From contig NC_090247.1 of the NCBI RefSeq assembly GCF_037325665.1, forward strand, positions 19,589,844-19,653,843: DNA of 64,000 nt, given 5' to 3'. Both the position numbers and the translations under genes were made by a program. Positions 1 to 11,700 of the stretch are shown here, one piece after another. This DNA comes from Littorina saxatilis. Its lineage: Eukaryota; Mollusca; Gastropoda; Littorinimorpha; Littorinidae. The notes beneath the pieces were generated by a model. That model was not told the origin of the DNA. It saw nothing but the letters and a program-made list of their open reading frames with translations, and did not search any database. Within the stretch, counting starts at the first letter, position 1; each line of letters begins with the position of its first letter.

Positions 1-10
1 GCGCGCGCGC

Positions 11-60
<50 letters not shown>

Positions 61-112
61 ACGGTGTGCGCGTTTGTGTGTGTGTGTTTGTGTGTGCTTC
101 ACTGTGACTCTG
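1..112. repeat. (GC)n/(GT)n microsatellite
   Basis: Alternating GC for the first 12 bases, then GT to about base 58, then broken GT-rich sequence. Simple sequence only. Confidence 0.95.
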
Positions 113-385
113 CAAGAAAGCAATCATTCAAGCTAATGTCCCTTCAGCACACACAAGTCGAGAACTGTAATCGCTAGCTGATTCTACGCTGTTAAAGATT
201 ATGCTCTCGGTTTCAAAAACACTGTTAACAAGTGATCCATCATTCTGGATTTTTGGCCTATCACAAAAGCACTCTTCTTGAATGGTGGGTGTATTGGCTG
301 TATGTATCACTATGATGTCTAAAAAGCACTCTTCGTGAATGGTCTATTGGCTATGTGAATGACTATAGTGAGTGAAAAGCATGCG
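113..385. other. 3' flank of the ankyrin/SOCS gene
   Basis: No gene is seen here. A 22-base phrase starting AAAAGCACTCTTC occurs at 265-286 and again at 322-343 with one change, so this is a small local duplication. The region is probably 3' UTR and downstream flank of the minus-strand gene that stops at 386. Confidence 0.4.
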
Positions 386-3300
386 TCACAGGTTGTTCAT
401 GACGACGTTGATGAGAGGCTTAGGCACGGGAAGCGCGTACACGTTGCCCACATGACGTCGACAGTGACGCCACACCAACATGGCGCAACAACGCCGCAAT
501 GACGGGGCAGTCAGCGTGTACTTCTCCATCTCTTCCAGTGCGCGTTTGAGTCCTCTATTGACGTCAGTCGACTCCCCTGCCTGTGACGTCAGTCTCGCGC
601 GAACAATATTCGCACAGATATTTTGGTTCTTCAGCGACATGAAGCCCAGCATGCGACACATTCGTCTGACGTCAGTGATCAGCTCGGCGTCATCGCTGAC
701 GTCATCAGCGGCAGGCCTGTTCGTTAGCGTTGAGGTGCTGTTACCTCGCCTTTGAAGAGCAGGTGAACCAACAGATCTGGGGCTTCTCACTGCAGGGGAA
801 ACTTGTTTCTCATGGCTGTCACTTTCCAGGGCTTCAAACCCACCGAACATTGCGTCCAAGTATGACGTCAGAGGGAACCGTCCGTCGACGCATGCGTCAG
901 GATCTGCACCGTGACGCAGCAGCAGAAGCAGCAGCGTGTTGTCCATTCGACCCAGATGGGGCGCAGCGTCACACAGCACGTGCAGGACGTTGCCGCGTCT
1001 CTCTCGTTCTTCGCCTGACGCGTCTCGGTATTTGCCCACGTATGACGCATCTGCACCGTGACGTAGCAGCAACTCTGAACACTTGTACACGTATTTGATG
1101 ACGTGTTCTGCGTCAGTCACCTGTTGCCCACACAGAAAAACGTTCGGAACCAGATTTAAAATGTATGATTGATTTATTAATTTGCACTTTGCAACGCTAT
1201 ACAGCTTAGCCTGTGGGTCGTTCTATTTAAAAAAATTTAATTATAGCTGTCAGACAGACAGATAGGCAGACAGACAGAGCCAATAACGAGCCTTATTCCC
1301 CCCTCTGCTTCTTTCTCTCTGTAAACTTGTAGGGCTAGTTATTTTTCGGTAACTTACCCAACAACCAAAATCACTTACCCAACAACGGGCCTGAATCCTC
1401 GATAGCTCATGGGTAGAGACTGTACACATTGTGGATCTACTTTTTGCGACTCAAAAGTTCAGAACACTCTAATGTACAAAATATACATTTCTGGAGCAAA
1501 CAATACAACCATACCGCATTTAAACCAGCAACTACAGGCTTGAACACATGAATCTCAATATAAAATCCATGAGTTTGGTTGTTTTCTGAATTCAGATCTG
1601 CCGCGCACAATCGTTTATCGCTAGCAAGATTCCAAGGAAAAGTAACTCTCATACTTTGTCTAGCGACACGAGTAGTTCCCCTTCCAGATTTCGGCTGCAT
1701 CGACAAGACTGCAATCCGACGGTCAGTTTTCAACAATATTTCATTTTATAAACAGATCACAATTGCAAACATTTAATCAACGTAAAGAACATGCCGCGGT
1801 TTCATACACTATTTTGCCCCAGAAAACTGAACTTCATACAGTTTTAAACGTTGGAACACGTGTGTGTAAAACTTCGTCTGCTAGTCACATTCGAGGAAAG
1901 AACATTTCCTGAGCGATACCAAAACATGAACAGAACACACACTATCTGCCTTTACCACCACAGCAGAATGACAACATAACTGTGTACTTGATTTTAGTTC
2001 AAAACATGGAAACTGATAAGAAGTGTTAACAGAATTGAATGATTTGCACGGAACTATGGAACTATACAACCGCGCATTAATCGATCGCCTGCACAGGTAG
2101 ACTGGTTGGGTGAATATGATTCGATCAAACTTTCGCACAAAAACTCCTCTTTTCTTTGAATAACTGAAGAAAGGAGGAATAAAGGGGTTACATACCTCGT
2201 CTCAGTGATTATCAAAAATAATGGTCTCAGTTCGCGGTCATGAAAAAGCGAGCTTCTCATGATCCGCTAACTTCGACCATTACTTTTGATAATCACTGAG
2301 ACTCGGCATGTAACCTCTACATCTCAAACCAGAAAAGCAGTATCTGACATCTGTGTCAGGATACTTTGCACGTGCTGTCCCAGCGTTGTGTGCGCGAAGG
2401 AGGTTTGACATTCTTCTGTAAGTTGCTGAGCGGAATTTATCTTAATGACTGCACTCGATGAATACAAAAGTGAAAAGTTCATTCAGCCTTCGCTTATTTT
2501 AATACACACTAATCAAAAAGTCAGACGTAGCAGCAGCTCTGAACACTTGTACACGTATTTGATGACGTGTTCTGCGTCATTCACCTGTTGCCCACACAGA
2601 AAATCGTTCGGAACCAGATTTAAAATGTACGATTGATTTATTAATTTACAGTTTGCAACGCTATACAGCTTAGCCCCCCCCCCCCCCCCGCCCCCCCCCC
2701 CCGCCCCCCCCCGCCCCCCCCCCCCAAAAAAAAATCAAGAAAAAATCACGGAAACATTCTAACAAAGGTTGTTATTGACCTCCTCCATGTAGTTGACAGC
2801 AGCGTCGATGAGACAGTGGAGGGCTGAGGGGTAGGGCTGTCTGCCGAACGCGGTGTTGTGCTCCTTATCCCGCACCGCCTCCTCCACGAAACGCTCGTCA
2901 AAGTTGGGGTCTGCTCCCCCCTGCAAGGTTCCGACACAGATACACTGCTAACGTTCCAAATCAACAACAACACACACACACACAAATAAATAAATAGTAA
3001 GTAAATACAAAAATAAAAACGGATACAAAAACAACGACAACAAAAACTAGAACAAGAAAGGTTAATTGTTTGGAACGTTTATTTCAGGACAAAACAAAAC
3101 ATTCACAAGAAGTTCGTCCTAACGGCCTTTAAAATGGATAAAACAGACAACAATAATATTTATTTTTAAATTATTAATAATTAATTTATTGAGGATGAAA
3201 GTCGCTTGTTCATTTCAATGCTTGTTATTCTCTCAGGTGCCAGGAGAAAAGGTTCCATACAACTCTCGCTTACTCTATTACACATGTCACGTCGTATGCA

Positions 3301-3867
3301 TAAAGAGCGATTACTTCCCTTTGGTTATTTGATAAGACCTTCTTTGGACATTCTTAAATAAATCACATCAAAAGTTATTTTTTGTCAGTTGTGTCCCTTG
3401 TTAGTCCACGTAAGAGCCGTTAGGACGAAGTTCTTGTGTATGTTTTATTTTGTCCTGAAATAAGGAGTGAGTGAGGAGCAGGTGTTTATCGAAACAAGTG
3501 GGAGGAATTCTGAATTGCAAAAGCGAACACGCCTTCATTGTTGTAGTCTGTTCCGACAGAAAATCAGTGCTCGCGAGCGCCCGAGCCTTTATTGGTTTCG
3601 ACGCCCACTTAAAATCGATACCATCAAGGCTGTCGCTAAATGCTTACTTTGTGCTGTTTTGTGAGATCCAAGAGAGCTTGTTTTTATTGTGCAATACCTT
3701 TGCAATCCCAGAATGACTGGTCTGGTCTGTTGGTCTAACGTTTTCTCTGACTCATAACGTGCAATCTTTTGTCGTGGTTGTATGTCATAATGTCTGACGG
3801 TATCTCTTCCAGTTAACTCCCTGACTGACTATCCAAACTATTATCGTTCAGTGAATCGTCTCTCCTG

Positions 3868-3952
<85 letters not shown>

Positions 3953-4183
3953 ATTTTACATAGAAAAAACGATTGACTGGTTATAAGGAAGTCGACTTGC
4001 AATATTTTCTTATATCCGGTCAAACCGGTTACAGAAAACACCGGATATAAGAAACCTAAAGTTTGGGTCCACACGGGTTTCTTACAACCGGTCTATACTG
4101 TACTACTATTACTCACTGATGTAGATGATGGTGGAGGTAGTGATGGTTGTGACGGCGATGGTGACGACGACGACGACGACGAC

Positions 4184-4246
<63 letters not shown>

Positions 4247-5466
4247 GACGACGATGACGACGACGAAGAAGAAGAAGAAGAAATGAGGAGAAGAACAAGA
4301 TGACGATAATGATGGTTGCGTTGGTGATGGCAATGACGATGACGACGATGTCCGATGATGATGTCACTAACCTGTAGAAGCAGAAGAAGTGCGGCGATGA
4401 CAAAAGGCGCCGAATTTTTCATTTTGGCAATGCGCGTGCAACGCAGTAGACTGTATAAAGGGTAGGTTCGTGACGGTCTGCACTCGTTGACGTCATGGTG
4501 ATGACGTAGCAACACGGACGTCACAGTGACAAAGGACTCGAACCAGGACTCCTCGAAAGACTTGCTGTATGCAAACAGGACGTGGAAGAGATTCATCCCA
4601 CCGAACAGTCGCTTGGTATCCACCCCGAATCTCAGCAAGGCATCAACGCACTCCGGCTTGGCCTTCTTCAGAGAGATGTCCAGAGCGTTCTTAGCGTCCT
4701 CGGCCTCCGGTTTATCCGTCAGGAGGAGCCTCAGAGCGAAGGGCGAGTCCAGCAAACACGCCATGTTCATATGACCCGTTGTCTTGGCAACGGACGACCT
4801 TATGTAAGCCACACCGCCTTGTGACTGGTGCGCGCGGAAGATGTGGAAGTCTAGGATGGTCTTGACGCTCTGCACGTGCCCGTAACGTGCCGCGAGATCC
4901 AGGGGCAGGAAGGCGAAAGTCTTCTCTTTCTCTTCGGTGGGCACGATAGAAGTGGTCACTTTGCTGACGTCCAATTTGGGGGCGATGGCCCTGTGGAAGA
5001 GTGGCCAGTCCAGCACCACCTTCCTGTTGTCGTAGGGGCGTTCCTGCAGCAGCATGGACACGATCGTCCTCTGGCCCAGCACAGCCGCCACGTGCACATA
5101 TAGCCATGACGTCATCACTTCGTGTGGAGGTTTGAAAAAGCCCAGGGCGAAGAAGTTTCCTACCACGACGAAGTTGCTTTCCATGATGGCGTGATGCATG
5201 AGGTCAAGGTCATCTTTGTCTCGCCAGGTTTCAAGTTTTCGGCGGGAGCACTTTTCTAAGTGACGTTTGAACATCTCTGTGTCAACGTTTAGCTTGATGT
5301 CATCGAGAAGGGTGGTGATGTGAGAGTCGGTGACGTCATCACTCGACATGATTGCGTCAGAGTGGCTAGAGGGCGTCAGTTCGGAATATGGTTTAATCGT
5401 GTCTGAAAATGACATGAACATTGCGAAGGGCGTGAAAGACGACGATGACGACGTGACATAAGACAT
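386..5466 (-). CDS. Ankyrin-repeat protein with C-terminal SOCS box (ASB-like), three exons
   Basis: Proposed exons on the minus strand are 5466-4372, 2920-2780 and 1120-386, all joined in phase 0 (about 656 aa). Exon 1 carries divergent ankyrin repeats (for example LPLDLAARYGHVQSVKTIL) and ends LLLLLQ at a CAG|GTTAGT donor. Exon 2 opens GGADPNFDE after TTGCAG, so the join rebuilds a typical ankyrin GADPN turn. Exon 3 has two more repeats with RHGADAS and RHGADPD. The last 44 residues fit a SOCS box: a SLRRCC segment, then ALPVPKPLI. In the ASB family this box binds elongin B/C and a cullin, with the ankyrin repeats choosing the substrate; that role is inferred here. The exon 2 donor (GAG|GTCAAT) is weak. 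The start is uncertain: ATGs at 5490, 5466 or near 5349 are in frame. No symbol is assigned because ASB orthology cannot be decided by eye. Confidence 0.75.
1061..1211. repeat. Intron-exon junction duplication, copy 1 (functional)
   Basis: These 151 bases span the start of exon 3 of the ankyrin/SOCS gene, its CAG acceptor and the flanking intron. They recur at a constant offset of 1464 bases at 2525-2675, with a few substitutions and no indel. Confidence 0.9.
1212..2185. other. Intron sequence, no gene seen
   Basis: Part of intron 2 of the ankyrin/SOCS gene. It holds a short GACA-rich run near 1250-1275; otherwise I see no feature. Confidence 0.5.
2186..2315. mobile_element. Foldback MITE-like element
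   Basis: Two arms of about 40 bases face each other: GGTTACATACCTCGTCTCAG on the left and its near reverse complement ending at 2315. The interior is about 50 bases and has no reading frame. Confidence 0.7.
2525..2675. repeat. Intron-exon junction duplication, copy 2 (decoy)
   Basis: Near-identical copy of 1061-1211, lying inside intron 2. It keeps the acceptor and the reading VNDAEHVIKYVYKCSELLLR, then leaves the ankyrin frame and soon meets a stop. The copy ends exactly where the poly-C tract starts. Confidence 0.9.
2674..2728. repeat. Poly-C low-complexity tract
   Basis: About 50 bases of C broken by single Gs, followed by A runs. It marks the end of the 151-bp duplication and is a likely sequencing or assembly weak point. 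Confidence 0.95.
3081..3461. mobile_element. MITE with about 46-bp terminal inverted repeats
   Basis: The left arm 3081-3126 starts ATTTCAGGACAAAAC and the right arm 3416-3461 ends GTCCTGAAAT; they are near-perfect reverse complements. The interior is AT-rich and non-coding. It sits in intron 1 of the ankyrin/SOCS gene. Confidence 0.8.
3871..3948. repeat. (TC)39 microsatellite
   Basis: Uninterrupted TC dinucleotide run in intron 1 of the ankyrin/SOCS gene. Confidence 0.97.
4160..4280. repeat. (GAC/GAT)n trinucleotide microsatellite
   Basis: GAC repeats pass into GAT repeats and then GAA. It lies just inside the intron beyond the exon 1 donor at 4372/4371. Reading through the donor gives an artificial serine run, so the open frame here is not coding. 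Confidence 0.95.
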
Positions 5467-6187
5467 ACATTTTATTTTCTGACCATACAATACAAACTAT
5501 AAGAAAACTTGACTCCGTGCTCAGTACGTAATAGTGGGGTGGCGAACTACACTAAAGCTGTTCCTTGAGTCTAACAGTCATGTTGGGATCAGAACTGAGA
5601 ACGCGGCTTTACGGCACTGATGAGAATCAGTCGGCTGCTTTTCCGTGATGTATGTGCAACCTAAGTCACTGTCACGCTTGAAAGGTCCGCTGAACTTAGA
5701 AGCTCTAGACGAACTCCAGATACAAAATCTGTCGGGTTGTATGGGCTGTGAAAGAGTGACCCAATACTCATGCTTTTATTGAGGCAAGCTTTCCGCATGT
5801 TTCCACGTGTTTCAGACACACCCCTCGCTAGGGATTGGCCTACAATGACCCTTGAGAGCAATGGACTCATAAAAAGCAAGAGTATTGAATTATTCACACT
5901 TGCTTATTGTGAAAGAGTGAATACTCTTGCTTTTTGTGAGTCCATTTTCAACTTCACACAGCCACTTTCCGACTCCGCGCGATGTGAAATGGCGACAATA
6001 GTTATCTGTACGTGCGGATCACCCTCCGCGTTATCTCGGCTTCTCCAAGTGTATTTTTGAAATTATGTTTCCGGCGAAGGTAATCAGTCGACTTTTTTTT
6101 TACTCGCAAAATAATTAACTTCTTATTTCCGACACTAACACCGTTGTTCCTCGTGACCAGACGTCGCGCTTGAGCTGTGTGGAAAAC
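5467..6187. other. Upstream flank of the ankyrin/SOCS gene with a foldback fragment
   Basis: No gene seen. A hairpin at about 5860-5946 pairs ATGGACTCATAAAAAGCAAG with CTTGCTTTTTGTGAGTCCAT. Nearby text (TCGGGTTGTATGGGCTGTG, 5731-5749) belongs to the foldback family that recurs at 12.1, 15.5, 16.5, 36.9 and 37.9-39.1 kb. Confidence 0.6.
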
Positions 6188-6890
6188 CAGGGCCGGACTA
6201 CCGGGGGGGTTATGGGGGTTGCGCAACCCCCCCCCTAGCCTAAACATGTACCTTACTTATTTAATTTTTTTTTATTATTGCTTATTTTATGCCGTTTCAT
6301 GCAAGGAGCGACCATTTTCCTATCTCAGAATATGACCTACCCGTCAGCTTCAGGGGGCTTTGCCCCCTGACCCCCACAACGAGGGGGAGGGGGTGGTGGG
6401 TTCTAGGGTTTCCGGACCCCCCCCCCCCCCAGCCAAAAAATAAAAATATTGAATGAGGTATGCATTTCTTTATTTTACATTGAGTTTCAATTTTTGGGGT
6501 ATTAATCAGTGACAAAATCTGCTGCCTGAAACTGGTAATGATCATCCTCAGAATGCACCAGATTGCACCATTTTGCATCCTTTTTTTCAAAATTTTCCGG
6601 GGGGGCATGCCCCCGGACCCCCCTAGCAAGCTAGGCGCTTCGCGCCGTCGGCTCGGCGCTTCGCGCCGTCGGCTCGGCGCTTCGCGCCGTCGGCTCGGCG
6701 CTTCGCGCCGTCGGCTCGGCGCTTCGCGCCGTCGGCTCGGCGCTTCGCGCCTTCACACCCATATCTTCACAATATACTTTTGAAAAAAAACAGTCATAAA
6801 ATGAACTGATCCGCCCCTGCCGCCAGGGGGGACATCCCCCTGGGCCACCACTGGCAACCCCCCCCCTCCTCTTCGCCTAGTCCGGCCCTG
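6188..6890. mobile_element. hAT-like non-autonomous DNA transposon
   Basis: It starts CAGGGCCGGACTA and ends with the near reverse complement TAGTCCGGCCCTG, a terminus style known from hAT elements. The interior has G/C runs and a 21-bp GC-rich tandem repeat of about six units at 6634-6757. A 145-base interior piece (6449-6594) recurs at 33372-33516. No clear 8-bp target duplication was found. Confidence 0.65.
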
Positions 6891-7219
6891 AAAACACTTG
6901 GTACCTTTAGTCTCCCCATCACTGACTCCTCTGGACTCTAAAGGCGTTCTTGATTAAAATGCATATAATCCCGATTTCTTTCCAGTCACCTCCGTTCGTT
7001 ACTATGCACGCTCAAACTAAAATGGCCCGTCAGCGGCACTGCCCACGCTAAACTTGACGTCCTGCCGCCTCGGGCTTTCTGATGCCGAAAACCACGTACA
7101 TGATACTACAGCTGAACGGAGACTTTTTACGTATGGTTTATTGGTAAGCTTATCCGATGGAAACAACCATCGCAACATGACTGAAACTGACCAAGTGTGG
7201 TTTGTGGCACAGTGGCTGA

Positions 7220-7293
7220 CCACAGGCGGAAGGTATCGTTCACTGGACCACTACTTAGTTAGTGGTCCAGTGAACGATACCTTCCGCCTGTGG
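7220..7293. repeat. Perfect 34-bp-arm palindrome
   Basis: Arm 7220-7253 starts CCACAGGCGGAAGG; arm 7260-7293 is its exact reverse complement; the loop is six bases (CTTAGT). No mismatch was found in either arm. Confidence 0.97.
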
Positions 7294-8778
7294 GCCGACT
7301 TTACTGCATAACAAACTTTTTGTTGCATATGAATCAACTAAGAGACCAGTATCAGCGTCACATGTTACCACCGATTCAGTTTTCCTTAAAATGTATGCAC
7401 TCATTACTTACATAAAATATAAAGCAAAGAAGGTCATAGGTTTACTCACAAAACGTAGAAAGCTGTTTGTTTACATCGGTCATGCAAAAATGTGGATCGA
7501 GATTTTATCAGTGAAACAGCAGTGCATCAAATATTTTATTGCGAAAAGGGAAACAAGAAAAACCGAGCAACTGTGGATTATTTCTAAGAGTTCCCTTATA
7601 CGTATTTGCACACATAATTAAAAAAAGGGTTTTCTTTCGTTCTGCCGAGAAAGGTTTTATCCGTGCTGAAATTTTAACTCCAAAAGTATATGTTCTCAAA
7701 TGGCTCGCTGTGGAGCTTGCAACTGCCTGCTTTAGGTTCCGCCTGGTTGCCTGTACAGCAAGTTCATTACAAAGTTAGTATATTCGAAGGATACGCATGG
7801 TCGTTGTTGTTTTTCGGCTGCTGACAAAGTCTTGTCCTTCGTATTGACATTATAAAATTCATCCGTAGATTTACATTCATTGTTTGTGGTAAGTTATCCT
7901 TGGTGCGTGGTTAAGAAGTCACACATCCATCTCAGTCATTGTGAAGTTGTGGGTGACGATCATGCTAAGTCAGAATTTATCAAGGTTTCGCACGTGTGTG
8001 TGTTTCTTTTTGTGTTCCTAGAATTATGTTATATTAAAAAAGTCCACATTAAACCTTGAAGCCTGGATACAAAATGTGTTGTTGTGGATATATATATACA
8101 ACATTTTCTCATTGAGTCATTCAAACCGTTCATTTTAAACCACCGTAGTGTATCTCACACACGCTAACCCCCGACACATACTGACATAGGTTCCCCCTCC
8201 CCCCCTTTTTTTTTTTAGCCGCAAAATGACTTGGTTTTGGCAGTAAAGCTAGGTACACGCATGTATCCAGGTTTTCCCAATTGCTTCGTTTCTGGCCGAT
8301 TTATGTGGAGCACGTGATGCGCACAAAAAATATTGGCGGTTTAGAAGTGTTGTCTGCGCAATGATCGCGGCGGCTTTCTTGACCGCCAAGGACGACCGCG
8401 CACGTTGTGAGACGTCATTCGTTAGGCCTCAATAAGCATTTCTTTGGGACTGTTCGTGGTTACTATGCAAGGCTAGGATGTGGCGAGAATAGGCAAGCAT
8501 CTCTCTATAGCGATGACCATGGATGCAATCCTGTTGGCTGTACACTGAAAACGCTTGATTTCAATCAATCTTATTTGATTCTTATTCTTAATCTTACCTG
8601 GCAAGCACAGAATCGTTTCATGGATAGCTTCACTAACGTGTGGCTAGCCTCCGAGCATTTCCTGTCTGTACGAAACGGGCATAGGATTTTTGATTTGAAC
8701 TTTCAATATTTCATGCTCCATTACTAATGGTGGATTTTGATGTCCAGTTAAGGACCAATCACAGTGAGGGAGACAGCC
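7294..8778. other. Intergenic sequence and presumed TIPRL 5' region
   Basis: No convincing coding sequence. A CG-richer patch at 8300-8420 has CACGTG, a GCGGCGGC run and GACGTCA; it could be a promoter or non-coding first exon of TIPRL, but nothing here proves it. Confidence 0.3.
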
Positions 8779-11700
8779 ATGGCCAGTCGACAGAACAACT
8801 TGGCGCAGCAGCAGCAGCGGAAAGAGCCGGAGGTGCAGCAGGGAGAGTTCGGCCCGTGGACAATGTCTTCCATCAAGTCCCACATTCTGGAGTCAGACGG
8901 AGCTGAGAGAGAAAGGTCTGACGCTTGGGGCACTCTTTCATCATAAACTGTTGATGCACAGACGTACACACTACATTGAAAACATTTGTTTTCACATCTA
9001 TGAATGATGCTAATGTATTTTATGTATGGTCGTACTTACTCAGACAAATGTACTTCTACACAGGTGTACTGGTTCTGAGGTAGAGAGGGACATGCACACA
9101 GACAGGCATGTGCAAACACAAAATAAATATCCAGATAACATCAGCAGGTATCCTCTCAAACTATGAAGAATATTTGTGATAGAGGCAGTCATGTTATGTT
9201 CTGTCAACACGTAATTGTAAGAACAGCAGATAGATGCATGTAGTGAAATGAACAACAACAAGAGAACTGATAGCACTCAGTTGTGATGACACAGTGGGAC
9301 TCCCCTTTTAAGACTCCCTAATTTAAGACTCTCTCCTTTTTAAGACCTTCAGATTTTCTCTTTGGACCCGCTTTAAATTCCCCTCCAATTTAAGGCTCCC
9401 TCCTTTTTAAGACCTGATTTTCTCTTTGGACCCACTTTAAATTCACCTCCAATTTAAGGCTCCCTCCTTTTTAAGACCTTCAGATTTTCTCTTTGGACCC
9501 GCTTTAAATTCACCTCCAATTTAAGGCTCCCTCCTTTTTAAGACCTGATTTTCTCTTTGGACCCGCTTTAAATTCACCTCCAATTTAAGGCTCCCTCCTT
9601 TTTGAGACCTTCAGATTTTCTCTTTGGACCCGCTTTAAATTCCCCTCCAATTTAAGGCTCCCTCCTTTTTAAGACCTTCAGATTTTCTCTTTGGACCCGC
9701 TTTAAATTCACCTCCAATTTAAGGCTCCCTCCTTTTTAAGACCTGATTTTCTCTTTGGACCCGCTTTAAATTCACCTCCAATTTAAGGCTCTCTCCTTTT
9801 TGAGACCTGATTTTCTCGTGTTTTTTTTAGAAGTCTTAAAAGGGGTATTCCACTGTTCCAATAACTTGGGGTATTCCACTGTTCCAATAACTTGGGGTAT
9901 TCCACTGTTCCAATAACTTGGGGTATTCCACTGTTCCAATAACTTGGGGTATTCCACTGTTCCAATAACTTGGGGTATTCCATTGTTCCAATAACTTTTT
10001 AGGTTTGAGAAAGAGCTTGAGCTACCCCAGCTTCCTGAGATGGTGTTTGGCGGCAACAAGCTGACGCTGACACACAAAGATGGCTTTGGCATCGAGTTCA
10101 GTGCGCTGGACGCCTTGAAGATGGTGGACGCTCACAATGACCCCCTCAAGGTCGCCGCTGCCAAGGTCTGGAGAGAAGCAAGGTGAGGGTCTCAGTAAAA
10201 GCCATCACAATGCTTCAGTGCGGGTGGTAGGAAAAAGTGTTGGAAGCCATGCATTGCGAGTTGGTCTGCTGTGTGAAACAAAACCTCTGACTTGACTTAA
10301 TCCATATCTTGGTTGGGTATGGGGCGGCATGAACCCGGATCCCCCTAGGAGCCGGCCTTTGTCTTCTAAATTACGGTTTTGGAAGGTTTAGTTTGGTAAT
10401 TTGTTGGCTCAGGTTGCACCAGATCGGTCAATTTTCCTTGTTTTGATCCAAATTTGTCTTCTTGAATTAACTTTTTGGAAGTTGTATTAGGGGAAGTTTC
10501 TTGACTCAGATTGCTCCATTTTCCTTGTTTGTATCAACATTTTCTGTGGGGGCATACCACAGAGGTAAACGCGCAAGCACAGATCGGTCCCGCACAGATA
10601 GTTCGCAGGATTAGTTGAATACTAATAAATTACATTTTAAAAGCCAATCACAGCGCGTTTTACAAACTCGCAAGTTGATCGGCTTGGCGTGCGTTTTTGA
10701 GTCACTTGAGAAAAAGTGACTCTATGTAATCGGTCAGTGTTAGTCTGTCCGGCCGTCTGGCTGGCCGTCCGTAGACACCACCTTAACGTTGGACTTTTCT
10801 CGGAAACTATCAAAGCGATCGGGCTCATATTTTGTTTAGTCGTGACCTCCAATGACCTCTACACTTTAACGATGGTTTCGTTGACCTTTGACCTTTTTCA
10901 AGGTCACAGGTCAGCGTCAAAGGAAAAATTAGACATTTTATATCTTTTCTCGGAAACTATCAAAGCGATCGGGCTCATATTTTGTTTAGTCGTGACCTGC
11001 AATGACCTCTACACTTTAACGATGGTTTCGTTGACCTTTGACCTTTTTCAAGGTCACAGGTCAGCGTCAAAGGAAAAATTAGACATTTTATATCTTTGAC
11101 AAAGTTCATCGGATGTGATTGAAACTTTGTAGGATTATTCTTTACATCAAAGTATTTACATCTGTAGCCTTTTACGAACGTTATCAGAAAAACAAGGGAG
11201 ATAACTAGCCTTTTCTGTTCGGCAACACACAACTTAACGTTGGGCTTTTCTCGGAAACTATAAAAGTGACCGGGCTCAAATTTTATGTGAACGTGACTCA
11301 TTGTGTTGTGAATAGCAATTTCTTCCTGTCCATCTGATGCCTCATATAATATTCAGAACTGCGAAAGTGACTCGATCGAGCGTTTGCTCTTCTTGTTGCT
11401 TAGGTCTTTTCGAACACTGTACTCCCGTGAAAAGTGTGCTTTGGATGGCACAGTGGTACGTAATCTTAATGCGTCCTTTGACACACTGAAGGGAATTCCA
11501 ATGGGAAATTTTGAGATGTTATGCGCCAATGGCGCAAGCCGCACTAGTAAATGAAACCCTAGTGGGCGGGGATGTAGCTCAGTCGGTAGCGCGCTGGATT
11601 TGTATCCCGTTGGCCGTTGTCAGCGTGAGTTCGTCCCCACGTGCGGCGAGAGATTTATTTCTCAGAGTCAACTTTGTGTGCAGGCTCTCCTCGGTGTCCG

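Noticed and set aside
4093-4371. Long serine-rich C-terminal extension of the ankyrin exon
   Set aside because: It arises from reading past a good CAG|GTTAGT donor into a GAC/GAT microsatellite; the next two exons continue the ankyrin fold instead.
9298-9997. CRISPR-like array
   Set aside because: Units are directly adjacent with no unique spacers, and the host is an animal genome; it is a minisatellite.
11571-11640. A tRNA gene
   Set aside because: The A- and B-box-like motifs belong to the head of a SINE with target duplications and a GAA tail; the cloverleaf is not convincing. The same applies to 24090-24165, 26845-26920 and 47570-47612.
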